Source of the DNA: Cupriavidus campinensis
GTDB taxonomy: Bacteria; Pseudomonadota; Gammaproteobacteria; Burkholderiales; Burkholderiaceae
Reading direction: 5' to 3'
Length of the DNA stretch: 64,000 nt
Assembly (NCBI RefSeq): GCF_905397395.1
Contig: NZ_CAJPVH010000013.1
Span: 49,974-113,973 of the forward strand
Position 1 is the first letter of the stretch; the number at the start of each line of letters is the position of its first letter. Positions 55,921-64,000 of the stretch are shown one piece after another. The position numbers and the translations under genes were made by a program. The notes under the pieces are model-generated. The model did not search any database and was not told where the DNA came from. It was given only the letters and a program-made list of their open reading frames with translations.

Positions 55921-56439
55921 TCAGCCTTCCTTGTTATTGTTCGACGTGTTGTTCGACGTGTTGCTCGATGATTCGGCGTTGAACGATTCGATGCCCCAGC
56001 GGCGCAGCGCCGCATCGTCCGAGACCCGCGCATCGACCCAGCGCGCGCCCTCGGGCGTTTCTTCCTTCTTCCAGAACGGCGCCTCGGACTTCAGGTAGTC
56101 CATGATGAACTCGCACGCGGCGAAGGCATCGCCCCGGTGCGCGGAGGCCACCGCCACCAGCACGATCTGGTCCAGCGGCTGCAACAGCCCCACGCGATGG
56201 ACGATGGTCACGCCAAGCAGAGGCCAGCGCGCGCGCGCGGCGGCTTCGATGCGCTCCAGCGACTTCTCGGTCATGCCTGGATAGTGCTCGAGCTCCATCG
56301 TGCGGACCGCCGTACCATGCGTGACATCGCGCACGGTGCCGATAAAGCTGGCCACGGCGCCCACGCCGGGATTGCTGGCCCGCAGCGCCGCCACTTCCGC
56401 GCCGAGGTCGAAATCGTCGTGCTGCACGCGTGCGCTCAT
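55921..56439 (-). CDS. moaE: Molybdopterin synthase catalytic subunit MoaE
   Basis: A 172-residue large subunit of molybdopterin synthase. ALRASNPGVGAVASFIGTVRD, LEHYPGMTEKSLERI, VLVAVASAHRGDAFAACEFIMDYLKSEAPFWKKEE include the catalytic Lys residues. The C-terminus is extended by an Asn/Ser/Thr-rich tail (ESSSNTSNNTSNNNKEG) encoded partly by a 12-bp tandem duplication at 55939-55962, which is unusual for the family. It lies 1 base after moaD's stop and directly before crcB. Confidence 0.95.
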   Translation of the reverse strand: MSARVQHDDFDLGAEVAALRASNPGVGAVASFIGTVRDVTHGTAVRTMELEHYPGMTEKSLERIEAAARARWPLLGVTIVHRVGLLQPLDQIVLVAVASAHRGDAFAACEFIMDYLKSEAPFWKKEETPEGARWVDARVSDDAALRRWGIESFNAESSSNTSNNTSNNNKEG

Positions 56440-56440
56440 C

Positions 56441-56698
56441 TCAGCCTCCGGTCACGGGCGGGAAGAACGCCACTTCGCAGCCCTCGGCCAGCGGGGTGTC
56501 GGCGCGGGCCACGGCGTGGTCCACGGCCATGCGCAGGGCGCGGCCTTCGGCCAGCGCCTCGGCCCAGTGGCCGCCGCGCTCGCGCAGCCAGCCGCGCAGG
56601 TCGCCCACGGTGCGTACGCTGGCGGGCACCTCGGCGCGCTCGGCGCCCTGCCCCACCTGCTCGCGCACGCTGGCGAAGTATCGGAGTTCGATTTGCAT
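56441..56698 (-). CDS. moaD: Molybdopterin synthase sulfur carrier subunit MoaD
   Basis: An 85-residue ubiquitin-like protein ending in the required Gly-Gly (FFPPVTGG), which is thiocarboxylated to donate sulfur. MQIELRYFASVREQVGQG is the typical start. It lies between moeA and moaE in the same transcript. Confidence 0.95.
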   Translation of the reverse strand: MQIELRYFASVREQVGQGAERAEVPASVRTVGDLRGWLRERGGHWAEALAEGRALRMAVDHAVARADTPLAEGCEVAFFPPVTGG

Positions 56699-56716
56699 GA
56701 TGGTTGGGTCCGCGCG

Positions 56717-57970
56717 TCAGCCCAGCAGGCCGTCGAACGGGATGAATTGCACGGTGTCGCCGCGGCGAATGGTCTGGTTCGGCGGGTTGTCGATCAGCCC
56801 GTCGCCCCAGACCGTAGACGTCAGCACGCCCGAACTCTGGTTCGGGAACAGGTCGAGGCCGCCCGCGTCGTTGAGGCGCGCGCGCAGGAATTCGTTGCGG
56901 CGGTCGCCACGCGCCAGATCGAAATCGGCACGCAGCGGCAGGCGGCGCGGCGTCACATCGGCCACGCCTTGCAGACGCAGGATGAACGGCCGCACGAACA
57001 GCAGGAAGGTGACGAAACTCGACACCGGGTTGCCGGGCAGGCCAAGGAAGTGCGCCGGGCTGTCCGAGCCATTCGCCACCTGGCCGAAGGCCAGCGGCTT
57101 GCCGGGCTTGATGGCGATCTGCCAGAGGTCCAGCCGCCCTTCGGCCTGCACGGCCGGCCGGATATGGTCTTCCTCACCCACCGAGACACCACCCGAGGTG
57201 ATGATCAGATCACACCCTTCGGCGGCGCGGCGCAGGGTGTCACGCGTGGCGGCCAGCGTGTCCGGCACGATGCCGAAGTCGGACACTTCGCAGCCCAGGT
57301 TTTCGAGCAGGCCGCGCAGCGTGAAGCGGTTGGAGTTATAGATGGCGCCCGGCTTGAGCGGCTCGCCGGGCATCGCCAGTTCGTCGCCGGTAAAGAACAC
57401 GGCCACGCGCACGCGGCGCACCACGTCCAGCCTCGCCTGTCCCACCGAGGCCGCCAGTCCCAGCGCCTGCGGCGTCAGCCGCGTGCCGGCCGGCAGGATT
57501 TCCGCGCCGGCCTCGATGTCCTCGCCTGCGCGGCGAATCCATTCGCCCGAAGCCGGCACATGATTGACGACGACCGCGTCGCCATCGGCCACGCACTGCT
57601 CCTGCATGACCACGGCATCAGCGCCAGGCGGGATCAGGCCGCCCGTGAAGATCCGCGCGGCAGTGCCGGCGGCCAGCGCCGTGCCCACGTGGCCGGCCGG
57701 AATCCGCTGCGAGACCGGCAGGCGCGTGCCCGGCGCGGGCACGTCGGCGGCGCGCATCACGTAGCCATCCATCGAGGTATTGTCGGCGGGCGGCACGCGC
57801 AGCGTGCTGGTCACGGGCGCGGCCAGCACGCGGCCGTTGGCGTCGAGCGTGTCGACGGTCTCGGTGGCCGTCAGCGGACGCACGCCGGCCATCAGGGCCA
57901 CGAGCGCCTCGGCCATGGTCAGCATCGGCGGACGGTTGGCCGCAGCAGTTTGGGTGGGGGCTTGAGTCAT
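56717..57970 (-). CDS. moeA: Molybdopterin molybdenumtransferase MoeA
   Basis: A 417-residue enzyme that inserts molybdate into adenylylated molybdopterin. PPADNTSMDGYVMRAAD, AARIFTGGLIPPGADAVVMQEQ, TSGGVSVGEEDHIRPAV and KPGKPLAFGQ...LGLPGNPVSSFVTFLLF are family motifs. The start is taken at MTQAPTQTAAA (57970) because the next ATG upstream (58000) directly abuts the thrC terminator; neither has a clear ribosome site. It leads moeA-moaD-moaE-crcB. Confidence 0.94.
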   Translation of the reverse strand: MTQAPTQTAAANRPPMLTMAEALVALMAGVRPLTATETVDTLDANGRVLAAPVTSTLRVPPADNTSMDGYVMRAADVPAPGTRLPVSQRIPAGHVGTALAAGTAARIFTGGLIPPGADAVVMQEQCVADGDAVVVNHVPASGEWIRRAGEDIEAGAEILPAGTRLTPQALGLAASVGQARLDVVRRVRVAVFFTGDELAMPGEPLKPGAIYNSNRFTLRGLLENLGCEVSDFGIVPDTLAATRDTLRRAAEGCDLIITSGGVSVGEEDHIRPAVQAEGRLDLWQIAIKPGKPLAFGQVANGSDSPAHFLGLPGNPVSSFVTFLLFVRPFILRLQGVADVTPRRLPLRADFDLARGDRRNEFLRARLNDAGGLDLFPNQSSGVLTSTVWGDGLIDNPPNQTIRRGDTVQFIPFDGLLG

Positions 57971-58001
57971 GTGAGCGTGGCTGGAATCAGGTTGGCCCAT
58001 G

Positions 58002-58032
58002 AAAAACAGCCCCCGGCGCGAAGCCTGGGGGC
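58002..58032 (-). terminator. Intrinsic terminator after thrC, abutting moeA
   Basis: On the minus strand GCCCCCAGG (loop CTTCGCG) CCGGGGGC, with one bulged base in the stem, is followed by TGTTTTTC. It lies 69 bases past the thrC stop and just before the first in-frame moeA ATG, so moeA needs its own promoter or read-through. Confidence 0.75.
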
Positions 58033-58101
58033 CGTGGCAGCGGGCCCGGCAAACCCGATTGTAGCGAGTTGAGTGCCGGTCGGTCGCCGCGGTGGTGTCG
58101 C

Positions 58102-59547
58102 TTACAGCCCGGTGTGGCGGGCGATATACGCCTTGACCTGCGCGGCGTCCGCCGGCATCACCTCGAAACGCTGCGGCAGCGCCTCGATGCCATCGAACGC
58201 GGCGGGCCGCTCGGGCTCATGGCCCAGCGCCTCGCGGATCGTGTCGGCGAACTTGGCCGGCAGTGCCGTTTCCAGCACGACCATCGGCACGCCCGGCGTC
58301 AGGTACTCACGCGCCACCTTCACGCCATCGGCGGTATGGGTGTCGATGGTCACGCCGTAACGCGCGTGCACGTCGCGGATGGTGGCCAGGCGGTCCTCAT
58401 GCGTGCTGCGGCCCGAGACAAAGCCGAACTGGCGAATGCGGTCGAATTCCGGCGTGCCGGAGAGGTCGAAACCACCCTTGGTGTCCACGTCGCGGAACAG
58501 GTCGGCGAGCTTGTCGCCGTCCTGGCCGAGCAGGTCGAACACGAAGCGCTCGAAGTTCGAGGCCTTGGAGATGTCCATGCTCGGGCTCGACGTGTGGTAC
58601 GTCTGCGCCGAGGTCCGCACGCGGTAGGTGCCGGTGCGGAAAAACTCGTCCAGCACGTCGTTCTCGTTGGTAGCAACCACGAGCTTGTCGATCGGCAGGC
58701 CCATCATGCGCGCGATATGGCCGGCGCAGACATTGCCGAAGTTGCCCGACGGCACGCAGAACGACACCTTCTGGCCGGGGCCATCGGTGGCCAGCAGCCA
58801 GCCCTTGAAGTAGTAGACCACCTGGGCCACCACGCGCGCCCAGTTGATCGAATTGACCGTGCCGATGGACTGGCGCGCCTTGAAAGCGTGGTCATTCGAC
58901 ACCGCCTTGACGATGTCCTGGGCGTCGTCGAACACGCCTTCGATGGCCAGGTTGAAGATGTTCGGGTCCTGCAGGCTGAACATCTGCGCGGTCTGGAACG
59001 CGCTCATCTTGCGGTGCGGGCTCAGCATGAACACGCGGATGCCATCCTTGCCGCGCATCGCGTACTCGGCCGCGCTGCCGGTGTCGCCGGAGGTTGCCCC
59101 GAGGATGTTCAGCTTCAGGCCGGCGCGGCGCAGTGCGTACTCGAACAGGTTGCCGAGCAGCTGCATCGCCATGTCCTTGAAGGCCAGCGTCGGGCCGTTC
59201 GACAGGCCCAGCAGTTGCAGCGGCGTGCCGCCCTCCTCGCCCAGCGTACGCAGCGGGGTAATGTCCGCCGTGTTGTCGCCCGGACGTGCGTTGCAGTACA
59301 CCTCGGCGGTGTAGGTCTTGCGCGTCAGCGCGCGCAGGTCGTCGGCGGGGATGTCGTCGCAGAAGCGCGAGAGGACCTCGAACGCCAGGTCGGCGTAGGA
59401 CAGCTTGCGCCAGGCTTCCAGTTCGTCGGCCGTAACCTGCGGGTACTGCTTCGGCAGGTAGAGCCCGCCGTCCGGCGCCAGGCCGCCCAGCAGGATCTCG
59501 GAGAACGATTGCGGCATGTCATGGCCGCGCGTCGATTGGTATTGCAT
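58102..59547 (-). CDS. thrC: Threonine synthase
   Basis: A 481-residue PLP enzyme that converts O-phosphohomoserine to threonine. The PLP lysine is Lys124 in TLAFKDMAMQ. MQYQSTRGHDMPQSFSEILLGGLAPDGGLYLP is the standard long-form start, and ATSGDTGSAAEYAMRGKDGIRVFMLSPH is the phosphate/PLP-binding region. It follows hom by 13 bases, forming hom-thrC. Confidence 0.97.
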   Translation of the reverse strand: MQYQSTRGHDMPQSFSEILLGGLAPDGGLYLPKQYPQVTADELEAWRKLSYADLAFEVLSRFCDDIPADDLRALTRKTYTAEVYCNARPGDNTADITPLRTLGEEGGTPLQLLGLSNGPTLAFKDMAMQLLGNLFEYALRRAGLKLNILGATSGDTGSAAEYAMRGKDGIRVFMLSPHRKMSAFQTAQMFSLQDPNIFNLAIEGVFDDAQDIVKAVSNDHAFKARQSIGTVNSINWARVVAQVVYYFKGWLLATDGPGQKVSFCVPSGNFGNVCAGHIARMMGLPIDKLVVATNENDVLDEFFRTGTYRVRTSAQTYHTSSPSMDISKASNFERFVFDLLGQDGDKLADLFRDVDTKGGFDLSGTPEFDRIRQFGFVSGRSTHEDRLATIRDVHARYGVTIDTHTADGVKVAREYLTPGVPMVVLETALPAKFADTIREALGHEPERPAAFDGIEALPQRFEVMPADAAQVKAYIARHTGL

Positions 59548-59560
59548 GAGCGAGGGCGTC

Positions 59561-60871
59561 TTAGTTCAGTTCTTCCATGCGCAGGCGCGTCACGGCGGAC
59601 AGCACCGTCGGCAGCGACTCGATGCCGCGGATGGCGGCGTTCACGTGCTTCTCGCGCGTGAGGTGCGTCAGGATGATGATGTCGGTCTGCGGCTCGCCCT
59701 GGCGCGACTCCTTCTGGAGCATCGCGTCGATGCTGATGCCGCCTTCGGCCAGGATGCGCGTGATCTCGGCCAGCACGCCGGTCTCGTCGGACACACGCAT
59801 GCGCAGGTAGTAGGAGCTGGTGACTTCCTCGATCGGCAGCACCGGCACGCTGGACAGCTCGTCCGGCTGGAACGCCAGGTGCGGCACGCGATGGTTCGGA
59901 TCGGCCGTATGCAGGCGCGTCACGTCCACCAGATCGGCAATCACGGCCGAGGCGGTCGGCTCGGCGCCGGCGCCCTTGCCGTAGTACAGCGTGGTGCCCA
60001 CGGCGTCGGCCTGCACCAGCACGGCGTTCATCGCGCCTTCCACATTGGCGATCAGGCGGGACGCCGGCACCAGCGTGGGATGCACGCGCAGCTCCACACC
60101 CTCTTCGCGGCGGCGCGTGATGCCGAGCAGCTTGATGCGGTAGCCCAGTTCCTCGGCGTACTTGATGTCGATGGCGGACAGGTTGGTGATGCCTTCCACG
60201 TGGGCCTTGTCGAACTGCACCGGCATGCCGAAGGCGATGGCGCTCATCAGCGTGACCTTGTGGGCGGCGTCGATGCCCTCAATGTCGAAGGTCGGGTCGG
60301 CCTCGGCATAGCCCAGCTGCTGGGCTTCCTTGAGCACCACGTCGAAGTCCAGGCCCTTGTCGCGCATTTCGGACAGGATGAAGTTCGTCGTGCCGTTGAT
60401 GATGCCGGCGATCCACTGGATGCGGTTCGCGGTCAGGCCTTCGCGCAGCGCCTTGATGATGGGGATGCCACCGGCCACGGCAGCCTCGAACGCCACGATC
60501 ACGCCCTTGCGGCGCGCGGCCTCGAAGATCTCGTTGCCATGCACGGCCAGCAGCGCCTTGTTGGCGGTGACCACGTGCTTGCCGTTTTCGATGGCCTTCA
60601 GAACCAGCTCGCGGGCAATGCCGTAGCCGCCGATCAACTCCACCACGATGTCGATCTCGGGGCGGGTGACCACCTCATTGGCATCGCTGACGACTTCCAC
60701 CTCGCCGCCGGTCAGCTCCCGGGCGCGCTCGGTATTGAGGTCGGCCACCATCGCAATCTCGATGCCGCGGCCTGCACGGCGACGAATTTCTTCCTGATTG
60801 CGCTTGAGCACGTTGAACGTGCCGCTACCAACGGTACCGATGCCGAGAAGGCCGACTTTAATGGGTTGCAT
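59561..60871 (-). CDS. hom: Homoserine dehydrogenase
   Basis: A 436-residue single-function homoserine dehydrogenase. The Rossmann motif is GLLGIGTVGSG (residues 7-17), the catalytic region holds NKALLAVHG and GTTNFILSEM, and a C-terminal ACT domain (about 355-436; SSYYLRMRVSDETGVLAEITRILAEGGISIDAMLQKE) gives feedback control, probably by threonine. It is flanked by alaA (54 bases upstream) and thrC. Confidence 0.97.
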   Translation of the reverse strand: MQPIKVGLLGIGTVGSGTFNVLKRNQEEIRRRAGRGIEIAMVADLNTERARELTGGEVEVVSDANEVVTRPEIDIVVELIGGYGIARELVLKAIENGKHVVTANKALLAVHGNEIFEAARRKGVIVAFEAAVAGGIPIIKALREGLTANRIQWIAGIINGTTNFILSEMRDKGLDFDVVLKEAQQLGYAEADPTFDIEGIDAAHKVTLMSAIAFGMPVQFDKAHVEGITNLSAIDIKYAEELGYRIKLLGITRRREEGVELRVHPTLVPASRLIANVEGAMNAVLVQADAVGTTLYYGKGAGAEPTASAVIADLVDVTRLHTADPNHRVPHLAFQPDELSSVPVLPIEEVTSSYYLRMRVSDETGVLAEITRILAEGGISIDAMLQKESRQGEPQTDIIILTHLTREKHVNAAIRGIESLPTVLSAVTRLRMEELN

Positions 60872-60925
60872 GGACGTCTGACTCTGGGTTGCTTGATGCG
60901 GGATGAACGGGGGCGCCGCGGCGGC

Positions 60926-62155
60926 TCAGGCCGTGCCGTGACGTTTTCGATAGGTTTCGAGGAAACGGCCGACGCGGGTCACGGCCTCGCGCAGGTCTTC
61001 CTCGTGCGGCAGGAACACGATCCGGAAGTGATCCGGCGCGCCCCAGTTGAAGCCGGTGCCCTGCACCAGCAGCACCTTCGATTCCTGCAGCAGTTCGTAG
61101 ATGAATTCCTGGTCGTCCTGGATCGGGTACATCGACAGGTCGAGCTTCGGGAACAGGTACAGCGCGGCCTTGGGCTTGACGCAGCTCACGCCGGGGATCT
61201 GGGTGATCAGTTCATAGGCCAGGTCGCGCTGGCGGCGCAGCCGGCCGCCCTCGGCCACCAGGTCGTTGATGCTCTGATAGCCGCCCAGCGCGGTCTGGAT
61301 GGCCCACTGGCCCGGCACGTTGGCGCACAGGCGCATCGAGGACAGCATGTTCAGGCCCTCGATATAGTCCTGAGCCGGGCGCTTGTCGCCCGACACCACC
61401 ATCCAGCCGGCGCGGTAGCCGCACGAGCGGTAGTTCTTCGACAGGCCGTTGAAGGTCACCGTCAGCACGTCCGTGGACAGCGCGCCGATCGAGGTATGCG
61501 AATGGCCGTCGTACAGCACCTTGTCGTAGATCTCGTCGGCAAAGATGATCAGGCCGTGCTGGCGCGCAATGGCGACGATCTCCTGCAGCAGCTCGTCCGA
61601 ATACAGCGCCCCGGTGGGGTTGTTCGGGTTGATGACGACGATCGCCTTGGTGTTCGGGGTGATCTTCCTGCGGATATCGTCGAGGTCCGGCATCCAGTCG
61701 TCGGCCTCGTCGCAGATATAGTGCACCGGGGTGCCGCCGGACAGGCTCACGGCGGCGGTCCACAGCGGATAGTCCGGCGCCGGCACCAGCACCTCGTCGC
61801 CGCTGTTGAGCAGCGCGTTCATCGACATCACGATCAGCTCCGAGGCGCCGTTGCCCACGTAGATGTCGTCCAGCCCCACGCCCTGGATCTTCTTCTCCTG
61901 GGTGTAGTGCATGATGGCCTTGCGCGCCGCGAAGATGCCCTTGGAGTCCGAGTAACCCGCCGAATTGGGCAGGTTGCGCATCATGTCCTGCTGGATCTCC
62001 TCCGGGGCATCGAAACCGAACACGGCCAGGTTGCCGATGTTCAGCTTGATGATCTTGTGCCCTTCCTCCTCCATCTGCCGGGCCTTTTCCAGCACCGGGC
62101 CGCGGATGTCATAGCAAACGTTCTGGAGCTTGTTCGATTTCTGGATGGGTTTCAC
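60926..62155 (-). CDS. alaA: Glutamate-pyruvate aminotransferase, AlaA type
   Basis: A 409-residue fold-type I aminotransferase. It aligns in memory with E. coli AlaA from VKPIQKSNKLQNVCYDIRGPVLEKARQMEEEGHKIIKLNIGN onward, so the GTG at 62155 is chosen; an open frame to 62296 lacks family similarity. NPNNPTGALYS, FADEIYDKVLYD and the PLP-lysine region TFNGLSKNYR are conserved. It makes alanine from pyruvate and glutamate. The order alaA-hom-thrC suggests one transcript. Confidence 0.92.
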   Translation of the reverse strand: MKPIQKSNKLQNVCYDIRGPVLEKARQMEEEGHKIIKLNIGNLAVFGFDAPEEIQQDMMRNLPNSAGYSDSKGIFAARKAIMHYTQEKKIQGVGLDDIYVGNGASELIVMSMNALLNSGDEVLVPAPDYPLWTAAVSLSGGTPVHYICDEADDWMPDLDDIRRKITPNTKAIVVINPNNPTGALYSDELLQEIVAIARQHGLIIFADEIYDKVLYDGHSHTSIGALSTDVLTVTFNGLSKNYRSCGYRAGWMVVSGDKRPAQDYIEGLNMLSSMRLCANVPGQWAIQTALGGYQSINDLVAEGGRLRRQRDLAYELITQIPGVSCVKPKAALYLFPKLDLSMYPIQDDQEFIYELLQESKVLLVQGTGFNWGAPDHFRIVFLPHEEDLREAVTRVGRFLETYRKRHGTA

Positions 62156-62300
62156 GGCGGTGTTGGCGATGTCAGGGCAGGCTGCCGGTCTCCGTGGCAG
62201 CGGATTTTCGGAATCTTCTGGAATGTCCTGGCAAGTCTGGGCGGACGGCGGCGCATCCGCGGTGATGTGCCCGGCGCGTGGCAGACAGGGAGGCAAAAGC

Positions 62301-62306
62301 TATAAT
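62301..62306 (+). promoter_or_regulatory. Consensus -10 box before the Mth938-like gene
   Basis: TATAAT stands in the divergent spacer between alaA and the Mth938-like gene. No strong -35 is found at 16-18 bases, so the call is tentative. Confidence 0.4.
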
Positions 62307-62398
62307 TTATCGGATTATGACAGACTTCGGCATGGATTCTTGCATTGCAGCGACGCTTTCCCGCGCCGGGCGCACGATCCTGCCACCGCGAGCCCCAC

Positions 62399-62788
62399 TT
62401 GAAACTCCACGCCGACAAACCCAACAATCTCAATACCGTGACCAGCTACGGTCCCGGGTATATCGAAATCAACCTGGTCCGCCACGACCAGTCCGTGCTG
62501 GTGATGCCGGAAGGCCCGGTCGAGCCGTGGCCGGTGGCCCGCTTCGAGGACCTGGAACCGGCCCATTTCGACGTCCTGCTCGATAAACAGGCAGAGGTGG
62601 TACTGCTGGGCACCGGCAACAAGCTGCGTTTTCCTCACCCGCGCCTGACCGCCGCGCTGGCCCGCCGCCACATCGGCGTGGACGCCATGGATCTCCAGGC
62701 CGCATGCCGCACCTACAATATCCTGATGGCCGAGGGCCGCAAGGTGGCGGCGATCCTGCTGGTGGAGCCGGTGGTCGACGAGGCCTAG
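62399..62788 (+). CDS. Mth938-like domain protein (DUF498)
   Basis: A 129-residue protein. Family similarity starts at LKLHADKPNNLNTVTSYGPGYIEINLVRHDQSVLV, so the TTG at 62399 is taken as start; an earlier TTG at 62345 would add a basic 18-residue segment. VVLLGTGNKLRFPHPRLTAALARRHIGVDAMDLQAACRTYNILMAEGRKVAAILL is the conserved core. Mitochondrial relatives (NDUFAF3) help complex I assembly; the bacterial role is not established. Confidence 0.85.
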   Translation: MKLHADKPNNLNTVTSYGPGYIEINLVRHDQSVLVMPEGPVEPWPVARFEDLEPAHFDVLLDKQAEVVLLGTGNKLRFPHPRLTAALARRHIGVDAMDLQAACRTYNILMAEGRKVAAILLVEPVVDEA

Positions 62789-62965
62789 AGCCGGCTCCCT
62801 GGTGCGAATATCGGCCGACAACCTGCCGAGGTTGAGCGCACGCCACGCTTGAAGTCTGGCCGACTGCCCCAAACTGCACCCGCCATGGCACAAGCCCGGG
62901 TCCACCCCCACAACAAACGGGCCGCCATCACCGATGATGCACCGCCATCCAGGAGAGCCACCAGC

Positions 62966-63427
62966 ATGACAGTCAGTCTCAACCAGGCCGTTCCGGACTT
63001 CCGCGCCCCCGCTACCGGCGGGGAGTTCCATCTTGCCGGCCAGCGCGGCAAGACCGTGGTCCTGTACTTCTACCCGAAGGACAACACGCCGGGCTGCACC
63101 ACCGAAGCGATGAACTTCCGCGACCAGTACGCCGAGGTCGAGGCGGCCGGCGCCGTGGTGTTCGGCATCTCGCGCGACAGCCTGAAGTCTCACGAGAACT
63201 TCAAGACCAAGCTCGAACTGCCCTTCGAGCTGATCTCGGACGCCGACGAGGCGCTCTGCGGCCTGTTCGACGTCATCAAGATGAAAAAGATGTATGGCAA
63301 GGAAGTGCGCGGGATCGAGCGCAGCACTTTCATCCTCGACGGCAAGGGCATCCTGCGGCACGAGATGCGCGGCATCAAGGTGCCGAACCACGTGGACGAA
63401 GTCCTCGAACTCATCCGCAAGATCTAG
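62966..63427 (+). CDS. bcp: Thioredoxin-dependent peroxiredoxin Bcp/PrxQ
   Basis: A 153-residue peroxidase that reduces hydroperoxides. The start is the ATG at 62966, with AGGAG 12 bases upstream. The peroxidatic cysteine is Cys44 in FYPKDNTPGCTTEAMNFRD. The usual Bcp resolving cysteine five residues later is Met49 here, so the enzyme must be 1-Cys or use Cys98 (EALCGLF) instead. GIERSTFILDGKGILRHEMRGIKVPNHVDEVL is the normal C-terminal half. Confidence 0.94.
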   Translation: MTVSLNQAVPDFRAPATGGEFHLAGQRGKTVVLYFYPKDNTPGCTTEAMNFRDQYAEVEAAGAVVFGISRDSLKSHENFKTKLELPFELISDADEALCGLFDVIKMKKMYGKEVRGIERSTFILDGKGILRHEMRGIKVPNHVDEVLELIRKI

Positions 63428-63485
63428 TCCGCCAGGCGCCACTGGCGCGGCTGCAACACCGCGCAACACTCCGTCCGCAGGGTCA

Positions 63486-63514
63486 TTGCCAAACCGAAAA
63501 CGTTCGGATACATT
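63486..63514 (+). promoter_or_regulatory. Sigma-70-type promoter between bcp and the last gene
   Basis: TTGCCA and TACATT are 17 bases apart. The spacer contains the inverted repeat CCGAA-AACG-TTCGG (63494-63507). It is the apparent start of the structured RNA described next. Confidence 0.6.
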
Positions 63515-63520
63515 GGCCCG

Positions 63521-63661
63521 TAATGCGTTCAGATCCCAGTTGCCACGCTGTTGTACCGTTCCGGCCCAGGAGAGAAAGTCCCCGGGCTGGTAGCGGACCT
63601 GCCGTGTCCGGGGTCCGCGAAGAAGCCGCCACACCTGTTCAACAGGCATGGCGGCTTTTTT
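63521..63661 (+). ncRNA. Candidate small RNA or structured leader
   Basis: This ~140-base segment begins just after a good promoter and ends in a strong intrinsic terminator: AAGCCGCCA, CCTGTT, AACAGG, TGGCGGCTT (63623-63657) plus a T-run. Two more hairpins are visible, CCGGCCC with GGGCTGG around 63563-63592 and GCGGACC with GGTCCGC around 63593-63618. No open frame with a ribosome site is seen. It could be a trans-acting RNA or an attenuated leader of the gene at 63764. It is not 6S, 4.5S or RNase P RNA as far as I can tell. Confidence 0.5.
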
Positions 63662-63763
63662 GTTTGCGGCCGTCGCGCCCCGGCATGCACCAAGGTGTGC
63701 ACCCCGCCGCGCGCTTCGCGCCGCCGCCCGCCCTTTTCCGCCCCCCTGAAAGGATGTCCAAGC

Positions 63764-64000
63764 ATGCCGCTGCCTACCATGCCCGCCAAGCCTGCCCAAC
63801 TGCTGGACCCAAGCGAATTCGCACCGGTCTCACTGCCCAAGGCCAAAGCCGCGCAGGGTAAGAAACCTGTGCCGGCGCTCGAACGCGAGGCATTGCTCGA
63901 GTCAGGCCCGAACGGTGACACGGGCGACCTCCAGGCGCCCGCCACGCGCGGCCGCGCCGGCAGCACCACGCGCGCCCGCACGCCCGACACCCCGGCGCCA
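63764..64000 (+). CDS. N-terminus of a cut-off gene, possibly PhoH-family
   Basis: The first 79 codons of a gene running off the right edge: MPLPTMPAKPAQLLDPSEFAPVSL then a Lys/Ala/Pro-rich, probably disordered stretch. AAGGA precedes the ATG. In related genomes bcp is often followed by a PIN-PhoH ATPase gene with such a disordered start, which is the basis of this guess. No diagnostic domain is inside the window. Confidence 0.55.
   Translation, partial: MPLPTMPAKPAQLLDPSEFAPVSLPKAKAAQGKKPVPALEREALLESGPNGDTGDLQAPATRGRAGSTTRARTPDTPAP

Noticed and set aside
55921..56000. Fluoride riboswitch for crcB
   Set aside because: crcB starts directly after moaE with no leader, and no riboswitch-like fold was seen upstream.
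59516..62305. 929-residue open frame antisense to hom and alaA
   Set aside because: It covers two well-supported genes on the other strand and has shadow-type composition without motifs.
63521..63661. 6S RNA, 4.5S RNA or RNase P RNA
   Set aside because: None of the conserved sequence blocks I know for these RNAs could be matched; kept only as an unnamed candidate.

Overview
The window is GC-rich chromosomal DNA from a betaproteobacterium, most likely Cupriavidus or a close Burkholderiaceae relative. This rests on the joint presence of a secreted 3-hydroxybutyrate-oligomer hydrolase, a Bug/TctC solute receptor, a CysB-led sulfate operon, a glyoxylate shunt with a type-A malate synthase, and a threonine-molybdopterin gene string. 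Genes are tightly packed with many 4-bp overlaps. I see no rRNA, tRNA, insertion sequence, integrase or CRISPR array. The last gene and the first gene are cut by the window edges.

Layout. 1-3059: an oxalate/formate-type MFS carrier (partial), an HpxW-like Ntn-hydrolase and a GntR regulator, with a perfect 18-bp operator. 3077-7419: radA, alr and divergent lplT. 7470-13418: two tandem ~983-residue enhancin-like proteins whose metalloprotease zinc motif is eroded. 13509-19868: DUF1853, uracil-DNA glycosylase, rimI and tsaB, then an acyl-CoA-binding protein, a DHA2 exporter, an SRPBCC protein and a glyoxalase-fold protein. 19966-28880: glyoxylate shunt genes aceB and aceA, enclosing a HAD dehalogenase, a LysR regulator, a universal stress protein and a tandem pair of glycoamylase-like (PF10091) lipoproteins. 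29179-32871: an alpha/beta hydrolase, a gamma-glutamylcyclotransferase-like protein and a LytS/LytTR two-component pair.

33184-44147 is a sulfur-assimilation island: cysTWA-cysB, ssuADCB followed by a degenerate EAL protein and an RBBP9-type hydrolase, and sbp. A 15-codon cysteine-containing leader ORF lies between sbp and ssuA, and two similar elements lie upstream of cysT and sbp. 44598-48679 is a LysR-Bug-CoA transferase-crotonase operon. 48762-52890 holds a Phd/ParE toxin-antitoxin pair, clpB with a sigma-32-type promoter, and a Tlde1-like (DUF2778) toxin with a small membrane protein that is a candidate immunity protein. 53056-62155 holds the PHB-oligomer hydrolase, crcB-moaE-moaD-moeA, and thrC-hom-alaA. 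The right end has a Mth938-like protein, bcp, a candidate small RNA or leader, and the start of a gene that may be phoH.

The least described items are the double pseudo-enhancin operon, the Arg-Arg-Arg-Cys leader peptide before ssuA, the orphan DUF2778/membrane-protein pair, and two intergenic structures that look like small RNAs. All functions come from reading the sequence and from recalled family knowledge; no database search was run.
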